Notes under the pieces: model-generated
The model's database searches: none
The model's input: only the letters and a program-made list of their open reading frames with translations
Told to the model about the DNA's origin: nothing
Translations under genes and position numbers: made by a program
DNA from: Acidobacteriales bacterium 59-55
Lineage (GTDB): Bacteria; Acidobacteriota; Terriglobia; Terriglobales; Acidobacteriaceae
Assembly: GCA_001897435.1 (NCBI GenBank)
Contig: MKSV01000007.1
Location: 1,426,001-1,490,000, forward strand
Length of the DNA stretch: 64,000 nt
Reading direction: 5' to 3'
Shown: one piece after another, positions 8,951-17,680 of the stretch
Layout: every line of letters begins with the position of its first letter
Numbering within the stretch: the first letter of the stretch is position 1

Positions 8951-9841
8951 GTGCCTCAATCATCCCAGTTGCCCAAATCATCCCATCCCGTCCGCGTCGC
9001 CGCCATCAACTTCCTTAATCCCGCCCCGCTGATGTGGGACTTCGAGCACCCGCCGCTGGCAGCGAAACTCGCCGAACGCTACACGCTTCACTACACCAAG
9101 CCTGCTCTCTGCGCCGACGAGTTGCTGGCTGGGCGTGCCGATCTGGGCCTGATCCCCATCGCGTCGCTGACGCCCGATCTTGCCATCGTTCCCGGCTGCG
9201 CCATCGCGTCGCTGGACCGGGTGCGCTCCATCCAGCTCATAGTCAAGAGCAAGAGCAAAGAGAGCGAGGCGCTCGAAGCAGTTCGCACCATCGCTGCCGA
9301 CACGGCATCGCGCAGTTCGCTGGCCTATGCCGAGATACTGTTTCGCAAGTTTCTAGGAACGCACCCTGCCTTTGTCCAGCATCCTGCCGACCCTGTCGCC
9401 ATGCTTCGTCAAGCGGATGCAGCGCTGCTGATCGGCGACCCCGCGCTGCTGGCGCTCGAAGCCCGCGAGCAGATCGAGCAAGCCGTCGGCCCCTGCCAGT
9501 GGATCGACCTCGCCCACGAGTGGACGACCCGCACCCTCCTACCCTGGGTCGCCGCCGTGTGGGCTGTCCGTCCCGAAGCGCTGAGCCTGGGGCACATGGC
9601 CCCGGCTGAGCTTACGGACGATCTGATCCTCTCGCGCGACCACGGCCTCGCCCACATCGACGACCTCGTCCGGCAGTGGACACCGCGCATCCCGGTCCCG
9701 GCTGAGACCATCCGGCACTATCTCAGCCGAAATATCCATTACCGGCTCGATTCCGACTGCGTTCAGGCAATCGAACTCTTCCGCCGGTATGCCGCCGAGA
9801 TCGACGCTCTCCCTGCGCTGCCCAATCTCCGCTTTCTATAG
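8951..9841 (+). CDS. mqnA: Chorismate dehydratase (menaquinone futalosine pathway)
   Basis: A 296-residue periplasmic-binding-protein-like enzyme of the MqnA/MqnD family, here closest to MqnA: RVAAINFLNPAPLMWDF at the start of the fold, ELLAGRADLGLIPIASL, an ADTASRSSLAYAEI segment and ALLIGDPALLA. MqnA dehydrates chorismate to 3-[(1-carboxyvinyl)oxy]benzoate, the first step of the futalosine menaquinone route. It starts with GTG; the conserved fold begins about 15 residues later. No other mqn genes are nearby. MqnD or another solute-binding-like paralogue is a less likely alternative because of the NFLN-type N-terminal motif. Confidence 0.85.
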   Translation: MPQSSQLPKSSHPVRVAAINFLNPAPLMWDFEHPPLAAKLAERYTLHYTKPALCADELLAGRADLGLIPIASLTPDLAIVPGCAIASLDRVRSIQLIVKSKSKESEALEAVRTIAADTASRSSLAYAEILFRKFLGTHPAFVQHPADPVAMLRQADAALLIGDPALLALEAREQIEQAVGPCQWIDLAHEWTTRTLLPWVAAVWAVRPEALSLGHMAPAELTDDLILSRDHGLAHIDDLVRQWTPRIPVPAETIRHYLSRNIHYRLDSDCVQAIELFRRYAAEIDALPALPNLRFL

Positions 9842-9900
9842 TCCACCGCGAGTTACCCAACTTTCATCGCTGAGATCCGCGGACTTCTGTTAGCGTCATA

Positions 9901-10656
9901 TTGACCATGAAGCCCCCTGTCGGCATAGCAGGAATCACCGCAGCCGCAACAGAACCGGCGCAGAGGCACGCTGCCCTCTCGCCGCTGCCGGCCTTCTTTC
10001 TCGCGGCAACTCCCCGCCACTCCAACAAGATCTTTCACCTGTTCTTCGGCTTCGGTCTCTTCGGTGTCTTCCTCATCTCGATTGTCGATTCGTCGTTCGT
10101 TCCCCTGCCCGTCCCCGGCATCACCGACATCATGATCGTGCTCTTCGCCGCGCAGAAGTCCAACTGGATTCTGCTGATCCTCGCGGCGACCGCAGGCTCC
10201 GCGCTGGGCGGATACCTCAGCTACGAGGTCGGCCATGCCGGGGGGATGCAGTTTCTCGAAAAGCATGTTCCCGCGCGCATCTTCAAAAAAGTCTGCGAGT
10301 GGATGGAAGGGCACGCCGTGCTCGCCGTGGCACTGCCCGCGGTGCTTCCGCCACCGATGCCGCTCTCGCCCTTTGTCCTGGCCGCCGGCGCGCTCAATAT
10401 GTCGAAGAAGAAGTTTATGGCGACCTTTACGCTGAGCCGGGGCGCTCGCCACGCCTTAGCGGCGTGGCTCGGCCTCTACTACGGCAGCCACGTGCTCCAC
10501 CTGTGGAACCGTTTCTCCGCCAGATGGGCCACCACGATCCTGATTGTTCTCTGGACGACCATCCTAGTGAGTTGCGCTATCGCCTTCTGGAAGATCTACA
10601 AGACCTCCAGATCGGTCGGATCGGGTTTCTCGAAACGGCCGGACACCACGGTTTAG
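9901..10656 (+). CDS. VTT/DedA-like (YqaA family) membrane protein
   Basis: A 251-residue membrane protein with a VTT (SNARE-associated/DedA) domain. After a 45-residue N-terminal extension come hydrophobic segments around FGFGLFGVFLISIVDSS, the family's FVPLPVPGITDIMIVLFA stretch, GSALGGYLSYEVGHAGG, and the amphipathic reentrant part ALPAVLPPPMPLSPFVLAAGA. Known DedA/VTT proteins translocate or scramble lipids; the YqaA branch is poorly characterised. The first codon is TTG (9901) with ATG two codons later; neither has a strong Shine-Dalgarno site. It is 60 bases downstream of mqnA and could be read through. Confidence 0.8.
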   Translation: MTMKPPVGIAGITAAATEPAQRHAALSPLPAFFLAATPRHSNKIFHLFFGFGLFGVFLISIVDSSFVPLPVPGITDIMIVLFAAQKSNWILLILAATAGSALGGYLSYEVGHAGGMQFLEKHVPARIFKKVCEWMEGHAVLAVALPAVLPPPMPLSPFVLAAGALNMSKKKFMATFTLSRGARHALAAWLGLYYGSHVLHLWNRFSARWATTILIVLWTTILVSCAIAFWKIYKTSRSVGSGFSKRPDTTV

Positions 10657-10683
10657 GGCGACTGAGTCCCGAAGATTCCCTCA

Positions 10684-10790
10684 GGGGCTAAAGCCCCATC
10701 GTAGGCACGACACTTATGGCACGGCTGAAGCCGCGCCCTTAACGAAACCGAACGGAATGAGAGGTTCCCTGAAGCCGCGCTCTTCAATCA
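10684..10790. repeat. Acidobacterial-type intergenic hairpin repeats
   Basis: The spacer between the VTT gene and fabH carries GGGGCT-AA-AGCCCC (10684-10697), then GGCACGGCT-GA-AGCCGCGCC (10718-10737, one mismatch in the stem), and a partial third unit CCCTGAAGCCGCGC near 10768-10785. Both complete units share the CT-(G/A)A-AG apex. They resemble REP-like elements that I associate with intergenic regions of this family. They may also act as 3'-end structures for the two convergent genes. Confidence 0.6.
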
Positions 10791-10802
10791 CTTGACGGCG
10801 AC

Positions 10803-11828
10803 TTACATCTCCCAGCGCAGCAGCGTCGTGCCTACGGTATAGCCGCCGCCGAAGGAGGCCAGCAGCACGGTATCTCCCTTTTTCAACCGGCCCTGTTCAA
10901 GCGCGGTGTGCATCGCCAGCGGGATCGTGCCGGCAGTTGTGTTGCCGTATTCGCCGATGTTAATGATGACCCGCTCCTCGGGCATTCCCAGCCGCTCCGC
11001 TGTCGCCAGAATGATGCGCTGGTTCGCCTGATGAGGGATGAAGCAGTCCACGTCGTCGGCAGTCAGTTTGTTCCGCTGCAACAGCGTCTCGCTCAACTCG
11101 GCCATCTTGCGTACGGCTACCTTGAAGACCGCGCCACCCGATTGATGGACATAGTGCATCTTCCCGGCGACCGTCTCCGCCGTCGAAGGATGCAGGCTGC
11201 CGCCGCCGGGCATGTAAAGCGACGCGGCACCCGATCCGTCGATCTCGTGCACGAAGTCCACCATGCCGACCTCACCCTCTTCCGTCGGCTCCAGCAGGAC
11301 CGCGCCAGCGCCATCACCGAACAGGATGCAGGTCGACCGGTCGGTGTAGTCGAGGATTGAGCTCATAACGTCCGCACCGATCACCATCACCTTCTTATGG
11401 ACGCCGCTCTCGACCAGCTTCGCGCCCACCTGGAGGGCATAGGGAAAGCCCGAACAGGCTGCCGAGAGGTCGAACCCCCACGCGCCTTTTGCGCCCAGCT
11501 TGTCCTGCACCAGGCAGGCGGTCGCCGGAAAGAACATGTCCGGGGTCACCGTGGCGACGATGATCGCCTCCAGTTCACTGGCCTCGATGCCGCGGGCGGC
11601 CAGGCAGCGCTTCGCCGCCTCCACCGCGAGATCGCTGGTGGCCACGCCTTTTTCGACGAGGTGACGCTGGTGGATTCCCGTGCGCTCCACAATCCACTGG
11701 TTGTTCGTGTCCACCATCTTCTCGAGATCGGCATTGGTCAACAACCGAGGCGGAACGTATGCTCCCACCGAACTGATCTTCGCTCCTGCCCTCGTCTGCG
11801 GCTTTACGGTCAAACTCAAACTCGTCAC
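10803..11828 (-). CDS. fabH: Beta-ketoacyl-ACP synthase III
   Basis: A 341-residue thiolase-fold condensing enzyme that starts type II fatty acid synthesis by joining acetyl-CoA to malonyl-ACP. The triad is visible: Cys125 in LSAACSGF, His in [10 protein letters not shown] and Asn in [10 protein letters not shown]. Other family motifs are [15 protein letters not shown] and the terminal [13 protein letters not shown]. It is slightly longer than E. coli FabH because of about 16 extra N-terminal residues. The first codon is GTG (11828). It is a stand-alone minus-strand gene; no fab/plsX neighbours are present. An initiating KASIII with an unusual acyl preference is possible. Confidence 0.95.
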   Translation of the reverse strand: MTSLSLTVKPQTRAGAKISSVGAYVPPRLLTNADLEKMVDTNNQWIVERTGIHQRHLVEKGVATSDLAVEAAKRCLAARGIEASELEAIIVATVTPDMFFPATACLVQDKLGAKGAWGFDLSAACSGFPYALQVGAKLVESGVHKKVMVIGADVMSSILDYTDRSTCILFGDGAGAVLLEPTEEGEVGMVDFVHEIDGSGAASLYMPGGGSLHPSTAETVAGKMHYVHQSGGAVFKVAVRKMAELSETLLQRNKLTADDVDCFIPHQANQRIILATAERLGMPEERVIINIGEYGNTTAGTIPLAMHTALEQGRLKKGDTVLLASFGGGYTVGTTLLRWEM

Positions 11829-12007
11829 CTCGTCTACATCTCAACCAGAATACAAAACTATTGCAGATCGGCCACTCTCCACGTCAACCTCGCGACCTGG
11901 GTCATGCCTACCGTGGAAGACGCGCCACCGGTTTCGGCAGACGCAACTCTACCGCATCCCATCATCCAAAGTTCAATTGTCAGGGGGAATCAGGGAGGAG
12001 AAAAGTG

Positions 12008-12102
12008 TACCGGGCGACCCACTGCGCCCATACTTGCCCGTTACCGTTGCTTCCTTCCGGACCTGGCGGGGTTGGCGGGATTACGTCGCGTAGGACCCGG
12101 CA
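12008..12102 (-). ncRNA. ffs: Signal recognition particle RNA (small bacterial 4.5S type)
   Basis: On the minus strand, the segment around 12048-12067 reads CCAGGTCCGGAAGGAAGCA, the universally conserved SRP domain IV loop (GGAAG tetraloop-type apex plus the asymmetric AGCA bulge). The flanks pair: the 5' end GCCGGGTCC near 12100 can pair with the 3' end GGGTCGCCCGG near 12010, and CCCGCCAACCCC can pair with the region after the loop. The size of about 95 nt fits the small 4.5S type without an Alu domain. The exact ends are estimated from base pairing. It lies in the otherwise gene-free 379-base stretch between fabH and the pectinesterase gene. Confidence 0.9.
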
Positions 12103-12207
12103 CAGGAGTAATCCTACCATCGACGGCCCCGATGCCCAAACCGTCCGGATCAAGACAGCTCTGACCGGAATTGCCAGCCAACGCTGGACCGCATACGCTT
12201 ATTCATC

Positions 12208-13206
12208 ATGCGACTTGTCCTACCACTTTTACTGCTCCTTCCCTTCGGCGTCCAGGCGCAGGATGTCCACGTCCGCGTCTCGCACGAGGTCAAGACCGGC
12301 ATTGAGGGCACCACTTCCTTCCCGACGATCCAGATGGCGATGGATCACCATCCCTTCGCCGGGCCGGGAGGCCGCGTCTATATCGAGATCGCACCCGGCA
12401 CCTATCGCGAGCGCGTCATCGTCACTCAGAACCATCCCAACATTACTTTTATCGGGATGGGCAAATCGCCGGAAGACGTGGTCATTACCAACTCGCTGAA
12501 CGCAAAGCAAGCGGGCGGGACCTTCTTCACCGAGACCGTCGAGATCAACGGGCCGGGCTTCGAGGCCGACAATATTACCTTCGAGAACAGCGCCGGCAAC
12601 ACCGGACAGGCCGTCGCCGTGGCCAACCGGAGCGACCGCTCCATCTTCAAGCACTGCCGCTTCCTGGGCCACCAGGACACGCTCTTCGCCGACTATGGCC
12701 GCCAGTACTATGTCGACTCGTATATTGAAGGCGGTGTCGACTTCATCTTCGGCAATGCGACCGCCGTCTTCGACCACGTCGAGCTTCACTCCAACCGCCC
12801 CGGCTTCCTCACCGCGCAGTCGCGCACCTCGGCCGACCAGACGACGGGCTACGTTATCCTCGACAGCAAGGTGACCAGCGGTATCGACCACTCCGAAGGC
12901 TCGATGTCGAAGGGCGGCATCGGACTGGGACGGCCGTGGCGACCGTACTCGCGCGTCGTCTATATCAACACCGAACTGCCCGCCGACGTGCGTCCCGGGG
13001 GATGGGACAATTGGGGGAAGGCGTCCAACGAGCAGACGGCATACTACGCTGAATCGGGCAGCACAGGTCCCGGGGCCAATCCTCCGGCTCGTGTTCCCTG
13101 GTCGCATCAACTGACGGCGGCAGAGGCAAAACGGTTCCTGCCGACGACGTTCCTGCGCGGCAAAGATCGCTGGAATCCCGAAGCCGAAGCGAAAAAGCTT
13201 CCCTAG
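12208..13206 (+). CDS. Pectinesterase (CE8), exported
   Basis: A 332-residue pectin methylesterase with an N-terminal signal peptide (MRLVLPLLLLLPFGVQAQ, cleavage near residue 18). It has the right-handed beta-helix signature motifs of carbohydrate esterase family 8: GTYRERV, a Gln in the NTGQAVA stretch, GHQDTLF with catalytic Asp157, GGVDFIFG with nucleophile Asp178, and LGRPWRPYSRVVY with the substrate-binding Arg/Trp. It removes methyl esters from homogalacturonan outside the cytoplasm, which fits a soil or plant-litter degrader. No other pectin genes are adjacent; the gene stands alone. Confidence 0.93.
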   Translation: MRLVLPLLLLLPFGVQAQDVHVRVSHEVKTGIEGTTSFPTIQMAMDHHPFAGPGGRVYIEIAPGTYRERVIVTQNHPNITFIGMGKSPEDVVITNSLNAKQAGGTFFTETVEINGPGFEADNITFENSAGNTGQAVAVANRSDRSIFKHCRFLGHQDTLFADYGRQYYVDSYIEGGVDFIFGNATAVFDHVELHSNRPGFLTAQSRTSADQTTGYVILDSKVTSGIDHSEGSMSKGGIGLGRPWRPYSRVVYINTELPADVRPGGWDNWGKASNEQTAYYAESGSTGPGANPPARVPWSHQLTAAEAKRFLPTTFLRGKDRWNPEAEAKKLP

Positions 13207-13245
13207 AACATAGCCTGCCTTAACTCTCAGAGATTCTCTAAGCGC

Positions 13246-14589
13246 TCACGGCACGGGAGTTTCGGCCTCGCTTTGGCCGGATGCGGCGCTCTTTGCCGCA
13301 GGAACGCGGCTGACCTTCAACTGGGTCTCCGATACGGCGATTCCCTTCCTTGCGGCGGCCATGCCCAGGACGCGATGCGCATACGTCGCCACCATCGAGA
13401 CTCCTTCGGCATATTGCGCGTTGGGATTGCCCGCTCCGCCGTTGTACGCGCCTACCGCCTTTTCAACGTTACCGTCGAAGTGGTCGAGCAACTGGCGCAG
13501 CAGCAGTCCCGCGTAGGTCGTCAGCACGTGCGCGTCTACCTGGTTCAGATCGAGCTTCTTTGGGGGACGAAGCCGCTTCGGCAGAAGGTTGTAGTCGCGC
13601 TTGTCCTTGAGATAGAGCGCATGGACATAGCGCAGCGTCTCCCGCGTGATCTGCCACGGCCCAATGGAGTAGTTGCTGACCAGCACACGTCCTTTGCGCC
13701 GCTTGAGAACAATATCTCCCGGCTGCGCCCGCCGCTTCCAGACGGTGTGCTTCAGGTCACCGCGGACATCGAGGTAGTTATTCTCCATCGCGCCCACGCC
13801 GAGTAACATGCTCAGCGGAACCTGATAGAACTTTGCCACCTCGATCATGTCGGCGGCGAACTCCAGCGACTGCTCCTCCGACAGAGCCGCAGGGACGGGC
13901 TCGATGCGGTCGCGCACCCGGCGATCGGTCTTCACCTTGAAGAGAATGAACCTGGCGACCGCCGAGGTCAGGTACTCCGCCGGCAGCGAGAGCAGCCGCT
14001 CGCGCACGGGCTGGCTGTAGGCCGCATAGAAGAGGCTGGTCTGCTTCCTCCAGTCGCTGACCTGAATCTCGGGGACTGGCACCAGCTCAAAGCCGTCGAT
14101 GAAGCCGCCGATCTCAAGCGTGGCGAGATACTCCGCGCCGTGGAAGACCTCGTTGGGCAGGATAATGTACAGGCGATACTTCGGCTCGCCCTTCTCTTCG
14201 ACTGATGTCATCAGAACGTCAGCCGGATCGACGGTCTTGAGGCCGCGAAGATATTCAAAGCGGAGGTATGCCGTCAACTCGTCGTTGTACTGGCCGACTT
14301 CGCCCAGCAGATAGCCCGAAGGCATCTTCATCTTCACCGCGCCATCGTCCAGCCAGACGACCGGCAGGACCGGCTTGTCGATCTGCGGCATCGGAGGCAC
14401 TCGCCATCGACGCACCAGCCACACCCCCGCCACGCAGACCGCAACAGTGCAGGCAGCGAACGCAATTCTCGCGAGGCGCTTCCAGATCAAGCCAGGTGCC
14501 AATCCGTTCTCCTCTCTTCGGTCAGGGGCGAAATCGCCAGATGCCCTTGTAGCACATTTACTTTGCAGGCCGCTGCGTTGCTTCATCAT
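13246..14589 (-). CDS. Membrane-anchored lytic transglycosylase-like protein (lysozyme-like fold)
   Basis: A protein of about 447 residues with one N-terminal membrane anchor (IAFAACTVAVCVAGVWLVRRW), a novel region of roughly 180 residues, and a C-terminal lysozyme-like/SLT domain: catalytic-type Glu in LGVGAMENNYLDVRGD, then SNYSIGPWQITRETL and the closing AVGAYNGGAGNPNAQYAEGV. These match the E...GxxQ...AYN(G) layout of lytic transglycosylases, which cleave peptidoglycan. The start is uncertain: two adjacent ATGs (14589, 14586) sit just after GGGGAG, while an in-frame GTG at 14652 adds 21 residues without a Shine-Dalgarno site. The C-terminus is an Ala/Ser-rich tail. Confidence 0.75.
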   Translation of the reverse strand: MMKQRSGLQSKCATRASGDFAPDRREENGLAPGLIWKRLARIAFAACTVAVCVAGVWLVRRWRVPPMPQIDKPVLPVVWLDDGAVKMKMPSGYLLGEVGQYNDELTAYLRFEYLRGLKTVDPADVLMTSVEEKGEPKYRLYIILPNEVFHGAEYLATLEIGGFIDGFELVPVPEIQVSDWRKQTSLFYAAYSQPVRERLLSLPAEYLTSAVARFILFKVKTDRRVRDRIEPVPAALSEEQSLEFAADMIEVAKFYQVPLSMLLGVGAMENNYLDVRGDLKHTVWKRRAQPGDIVLKRRKGRVLVSNYSIGPWQITRETLRYVHALYLKDKRDYNLLPKRLRPPKKLDLNQVDAHVLTTYAGLLLRQLLDHFDGNVEKAVGAYNGGAGNPNAQYAEGVSMVATYAHRVLGMAAARKGIAVSETQLKVSRVPAAKSAASGQSEAETPVP

Positions 14590-14751
14590 CTCCCCGCAAG
14601 ACGGTGCAGCTTTCCCCCCGCAGAAGATGGAGATGAAAAACGGAGAATTCACACCAGATAGAAATTGCTAGACCAATGCATAAACTCCCGCTACGCTGAA
14701 CCGACGAGAAAAAGCAGCATCGGCCTATTCGACGTCATCGCTTGCAAATCT

Positions 14752-15471
14752 ATGATCTTTCCTCCAGTGATCGCCTTCCTTCTCTTTCCGGCCATGCTGC
14801 TCCTGCTCGAGCTTGGCCGCCGCCTCCGTTGCAAGCAGAACTGCGCCTCCGAAAGCAGTGCGATCGAAGGAGCGATCTTCGCGCTCTTCGGCCTTCTGCT
14901 GGCCTTCACGTTCTCGGGAGCCGTCAATCGCTACGATGCCCATCGCCAACTGGTCGTTCAGGAGACCAATGCCATCAGAACCGCTTATCTTCGCCTCGAT
15001 CTTTTGCCCGCGCAGTCGCAACCTCCCCTGCGTCAGCTTTTCCGGGAATACATCACTTCGCGACTGGGACTCTACAACGCTGTCAGCAAAGAAGTCTCGC
15101 CAGAGAGCCGACGCCTGCAGCGCGAGATCTGGCGTCAATCCATCGCCATAGCAACGCCTGAGGCAAACCGGCTTCTCCTGCCTTCCATCAACTCCATGAT
15201 CGACATCACGACGACCCGGCAGAACGTATTCGACATGCATCCGCCGGCCGTCGTCTTCTTTCTTCTGTTCGCCTTCAGCCTTGGCTGCGCCTTCCTGGCC
15301 GGCTACAGCATGGCTATCGGTCCCCGGAACTGGATCTACATTCTCACCCTGGCCGCCGCCGTCACCCTTACCATCTACGCCACCCTCGAGATCGAGTTCC
15401 CGCGACAGGGCCTTCTCCGCCTCGCCCATACCGACAAAACCCTCCTCAATCTTCGCAACTCCATGAATTAA
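14752..15471 (+). CDS. DUF4239-type (bestrophin-like) membrane protein
   Basis: A protein of about 239 residues with two N-terminal membrane helices (PPVIAFLLFPAMLLLLELG; AIFALFGLLLAFTFSGA), a soluble helical central part (RYDAHRQLVVQETNAIRTAYLRLDLLP) and two C-terminal helices. The layout and the LLLAFTFSGA...R...L..E.NAI...YLR pattern match the DUF4239 family, named bestrophin-like by distant similarity; ion-channel activity is unproven. I prefer the ATG at 14752, just before the first helix; an upstream TTG at 14665 is possible. It is followed 35 bases later by the FUSC gene on the same strand. Confidence 0.7.
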   Translation: MIFPPVIAFLLFPAMLLLLELGRRLRCKQNCASESSAIEGAIFALFGLLLAFTFSGAVNRYDAHRQLVVQETNAIRTAYLRLDLLPAQSQPPLRQLFREYITSRLGLYNAVSKEVSPESRRLQREIWRQSIAIATPEANRLLLPSINSMIDITTTRQNVFDMHPPAVVFFLLFAFSLGCAFLAGYSMAIGPRNWIYILTLAAAVTLTIYATLEIEFPRQGLLRLAHTDKTLLNLRNSMN

Positions 15472-15506
15472 TATTGCGCCCGATGCGGCATCCTAAATAA
15501 ACGAGA

Positions 15507-16643
15507 ATGCTGACGACCGCCAATCCGCCCGTTCCCGTCCATCGCGGATACCTGGCAGACATCTACACCTTCGACTGGAAACAACTCTCCTTTCATACGC
15601 CGCTGATCGGCATGATCGCCATCGGCGTCTGCCTCTTCACAGGAGTCATCGTCGGCCATCCCTCCGCGGGCCTGATCGCGGGCGGCGGCGCTTTTACGAT
15701 TGGCTTCGGCGTAAACCAGCGTATCGCCGACTCCCGCTTGTGGCCTATGATCGCCGCCACGGGAGCGATGTTCGTCTCCACCATGATCGGCATGCTGGCC
15801 GGACACCGCGGCTTTACCCTGGTGCTGGCCGCGGCTCTGTGGGGATTCACCTACGGCATTCTCACCGCGCGCGCGGCGGGGATCAGCTGGGTCGGCCAGC
15901 AGGCCGCCATCACGCTCTTCGTTGCCTCGGCCTTTCCCGCTGACCTGCACGCCGCCTTGCTTCGCTCCCTGCTGATCCTCGGCGGCGGAGCTCTGCAAAT
16001 CCTCATCACCAGCCTCTGCCTGAGCCTGCTTCCCGAACTCGCCGCCAATCTTCGCGCTATTCGCCAGACCAGCAGCGAAGAGCTGATCCGTCTCTTCAAC
16101 AGCGACGTCGCTCGGTACCGAGCCTATGTGAGGTTGCGTGCTATTCCTCAAACTCTCCTCCAAATCCCGACCTTTCCCTTCGCCATTCGCATGTCGGTGG
16201 CCATCGCCGTCTCGGCGGAGATCTACCGCCACATGGACGTCCAGAGCGGCTACTGGATTCCCATGACCGCCCTTCTGGTGCTGAAACCGGCCTTCTCGGA
16301 GACCTTCTCGCGCGCCTTCCTGCGTGTGGGCGGCACCCTGGCGGGGGCAGTCGTCTCCACCATGTTTCTCGTTCACATCCGCCCCGATCCGTTATATCTC
16401 GCGGGACTGGCTGCGTTCTTCGCGTTTTGCTCCTACGCGACCAACACCGTCAACTACGGCCTCTACACGCTGTTTCTTACGTCGTACATCGTCTTCCTGC
16501 TCTCTCTCAACGAGCTTCCCGGCCCGGTCATCGCGCACCGTCGGGCCATCTGCACGATCGCCGGAGGCCTCATCGCGCTCGCCATTCATGCCGACGCCAT
16601 TCGCCGACTCCGCAATCGCCAACGCAGAACATTGCAGTCATAA
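15507..16643 (+). CDS. FUSC-family membrane protein
   Basis: A 378-residue protein with two blocks of hydrophobic helices (residues about 30-160 and 225-370) separated by a helical cytosolic stretch (ELAANLRAIRQTSSEELIRLF). The second block contains the FUSC hallmark RMSVAIAVSAEIYRHMDVQSGYWIPMTALLVLKP...FSRAFLRVGGTLAGA. FUSC proteins (fusaric acid/aromatic acid exporter-like; AaeB, YccS relatives) are thought to be efflux permeases. No membrane-fusion partner (AaeA-like) is adjacent, so the transport role is uncertain. It probably shares a transcript with the preceding DUF4239 gene. Confidence 0.78.
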   Translation: MLTTANPPVPVHRGYLADIYTFDWKQLSFHTPLIGMIAIGVCLFTGVIVGHPSAGLIAGGGAFTIGFGVNQRIADSRLWPMIAATGAMFVSTMIGMLAGHRGFTLVLAAALWGFTYGILTARAAGISWVGQQAAITLFVASAFPADLHAALLRSLLILGGGALQILITSLCLSLLPELAANLRAIRQTSSEELIRLFNSDVARYRAYVRLRAIPQTLLQIPTFPFAIRMSVAIAVSAEIYRHMDVQSGYWIPMTALLVLKPAFSETFSRAFLRVGGTLAGAVVSTMFLVHIRPDPLYLAGLAAFFAFCSYATNTVNYGLYTLFLTSYIVFLLSLNELPGPVIAHRRAICTIAGGLIALAIHADAIRRLRNRQRRTLQS

Positions 16644-16952
16644 AACTTCCCTCTCGCTTCGACGACTGCGATTCGAAGTGATGATGGGCCATTACTTGGC
16701 GAAAATCCGTTATGGCGAGACTGCGCTCAATGCCAGAAAAAGGCGAGTCGAAGTTGCAAAATTTTGCCTACAAATTTGAGACTACTTGATTGGGCTTTTC
16801 TCCCCTGAGTGACGAAAAAGCAAACGGCTGCGCGCACTTTGCAATCTCTGGCAGATATGCATTTTTTTGCACTTCAGGAAGAAAAATACTTCACGAAAAC
16901 AATCCCGGTATGATCTGCATCTATTGACAGATATTCACTTAGGAGATTCCAC
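16644..16952 (+). promoter_or_regulatory. Promoter region of PEP-CTERM gene
   Basis: A 309-base gene-free stretch, visibly more AT-rich than its surroundings. A good -10 candidate TATGAT lies at 16909-16914; the -35 is weak (ATACTT region near 16886). A predicted transcript start near 16921 would give a 5' leader of about 30 bases ending in the AGGAG ribosome site at 16941-16945. I see no other structure in this stretch. Confidence 0.4.
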
Positions 16953-17516
16953 GTGCGTAAGATTTTTGCATCACTCGCAGTCATGGCCGCGCTCGTTGCG
17001 GTTCCTTCCGTCCTTCACGCAACCCCGATCACCGGCCAGTTTTCCATTACCGGCGCATCGGTGACGGATGACGGATCCTCCCTCACCTTCGTCCCCGACA
17101 CGATCGCAGTTGGCGCGGCGAACACTCTCACCGGAGACTTCACGACCCTGCTCTCCGCCTACGAGCCCGGCACCATCACCTCGAACTTCAGCTACGATCC
17201 CTATGTCGCCGGCAGCGGAGTCATCACGCTGACCAACACAGACGGAACGATCGTCACCTACACCCTCAACACCCTCTCCGAACAGAGCATCGGCAGCTAC
17301 ACGCTCTTCACGGGCACGGGCGTCCTCTCCACCAACGCAGCCGGTTTCGACAATACCGACGGCACCTTGCTGTTCTCGACCCAGGGCAACGGAACGGTGA
17401 CCTTCTCGGCAACAACCTCGGCATCTCCGTCGGCAGTTCCTGAGCCGTCGACGCTGGCAATGCTCGGCACCGGCCTGGTCGGTCTGGCTGGAGTCATCAA
17501 GCGCCGCCTGGCATAA
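16953..17516 (+). CDS. PEP-CTERM sorting-domain exported protein
   Basis: A 187-residue secreted protein: a signal peptide (MRKIFASLAVMAALVAVPSVLHA), a Ser/Thr-rich beta-type mature part, and a C-terminal PEP-CTERM tripartite signal: VPEPSTLAMLGTGLVGLAGVIKRR (motif, one helix, basic tail). Such signals are processed by exosortase (EpsH) and link proteins to exopolysaccharide-rich surfaces; no exosortase gene is in this window. The start is GTG with AGGAG 7 bases upstream, and the gene has its own terminator. The body has no domain I recognise beyond repeated T/S-rich strands. Confidence 0.88.
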   Translation: MRKIFASLAVMAALVAVPSVLHATPITGQFSITGASVTDDGSSLTFVPDTIAVGAANTLTGDFTTLLSAYEPGTITSNFSYDPYVAGSGVITLTNTDGTIVTYTLNTLSEQSIGSYTLFTGTGVLSTNAAGFDNTDGTLLFSTQGNGTVTFSATTSASPSAVPEPSTLAMLGTGLVGLAGVIKRRLA

Positions 17517-17551
17517 CCATTGCAACACCGTGGCTTCGGCCACATCCGCAT

Positions 17552-17608
17552 TCCGGGCGAAAGGGACAGATGGAAAGATCGATCTTCCCCTTTCGCCCGG
17601 GTTTTTTA
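17552..17608 (+). terminator. Rho-independent terminator after PEP-CTERM gene
   Basis: The stem CCGGGCGAAAGGG (17553-17565) pairs with CCCTTTCGCCCGG (17588-17600), with an inner small hairpin (GAAAGATCGATCTTC) in the loop, directly followed by GTTTTTT. This is the strongest intrinsic terminator in the window, and is located 36 bases after the stop codon. Confidence 0.93.
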
Positions 17609-17665
17609 AACGACTTGACAGCTAAATTGAGGTGAGCAGCGAACCGTACTATCAGCGGGAATCGC

Positions 17666-17680
17666 TATAATAGAAGTTAG
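17666..17680 (+). promoter_or_regulatory. -10 element immediately upstream of rimO
   Basis: A consensus TATAAT sits at 17666-17671 with the GTG start at 17680. If used, transcription would begin at about 17677-17679 and the rimO mRNA would be leaderless or nearly so. No Shine-Dalgarno site precedes the GTG. A TTGACA at 17614-17619 is too far upstream to be its -35. Confidence 0.4.
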
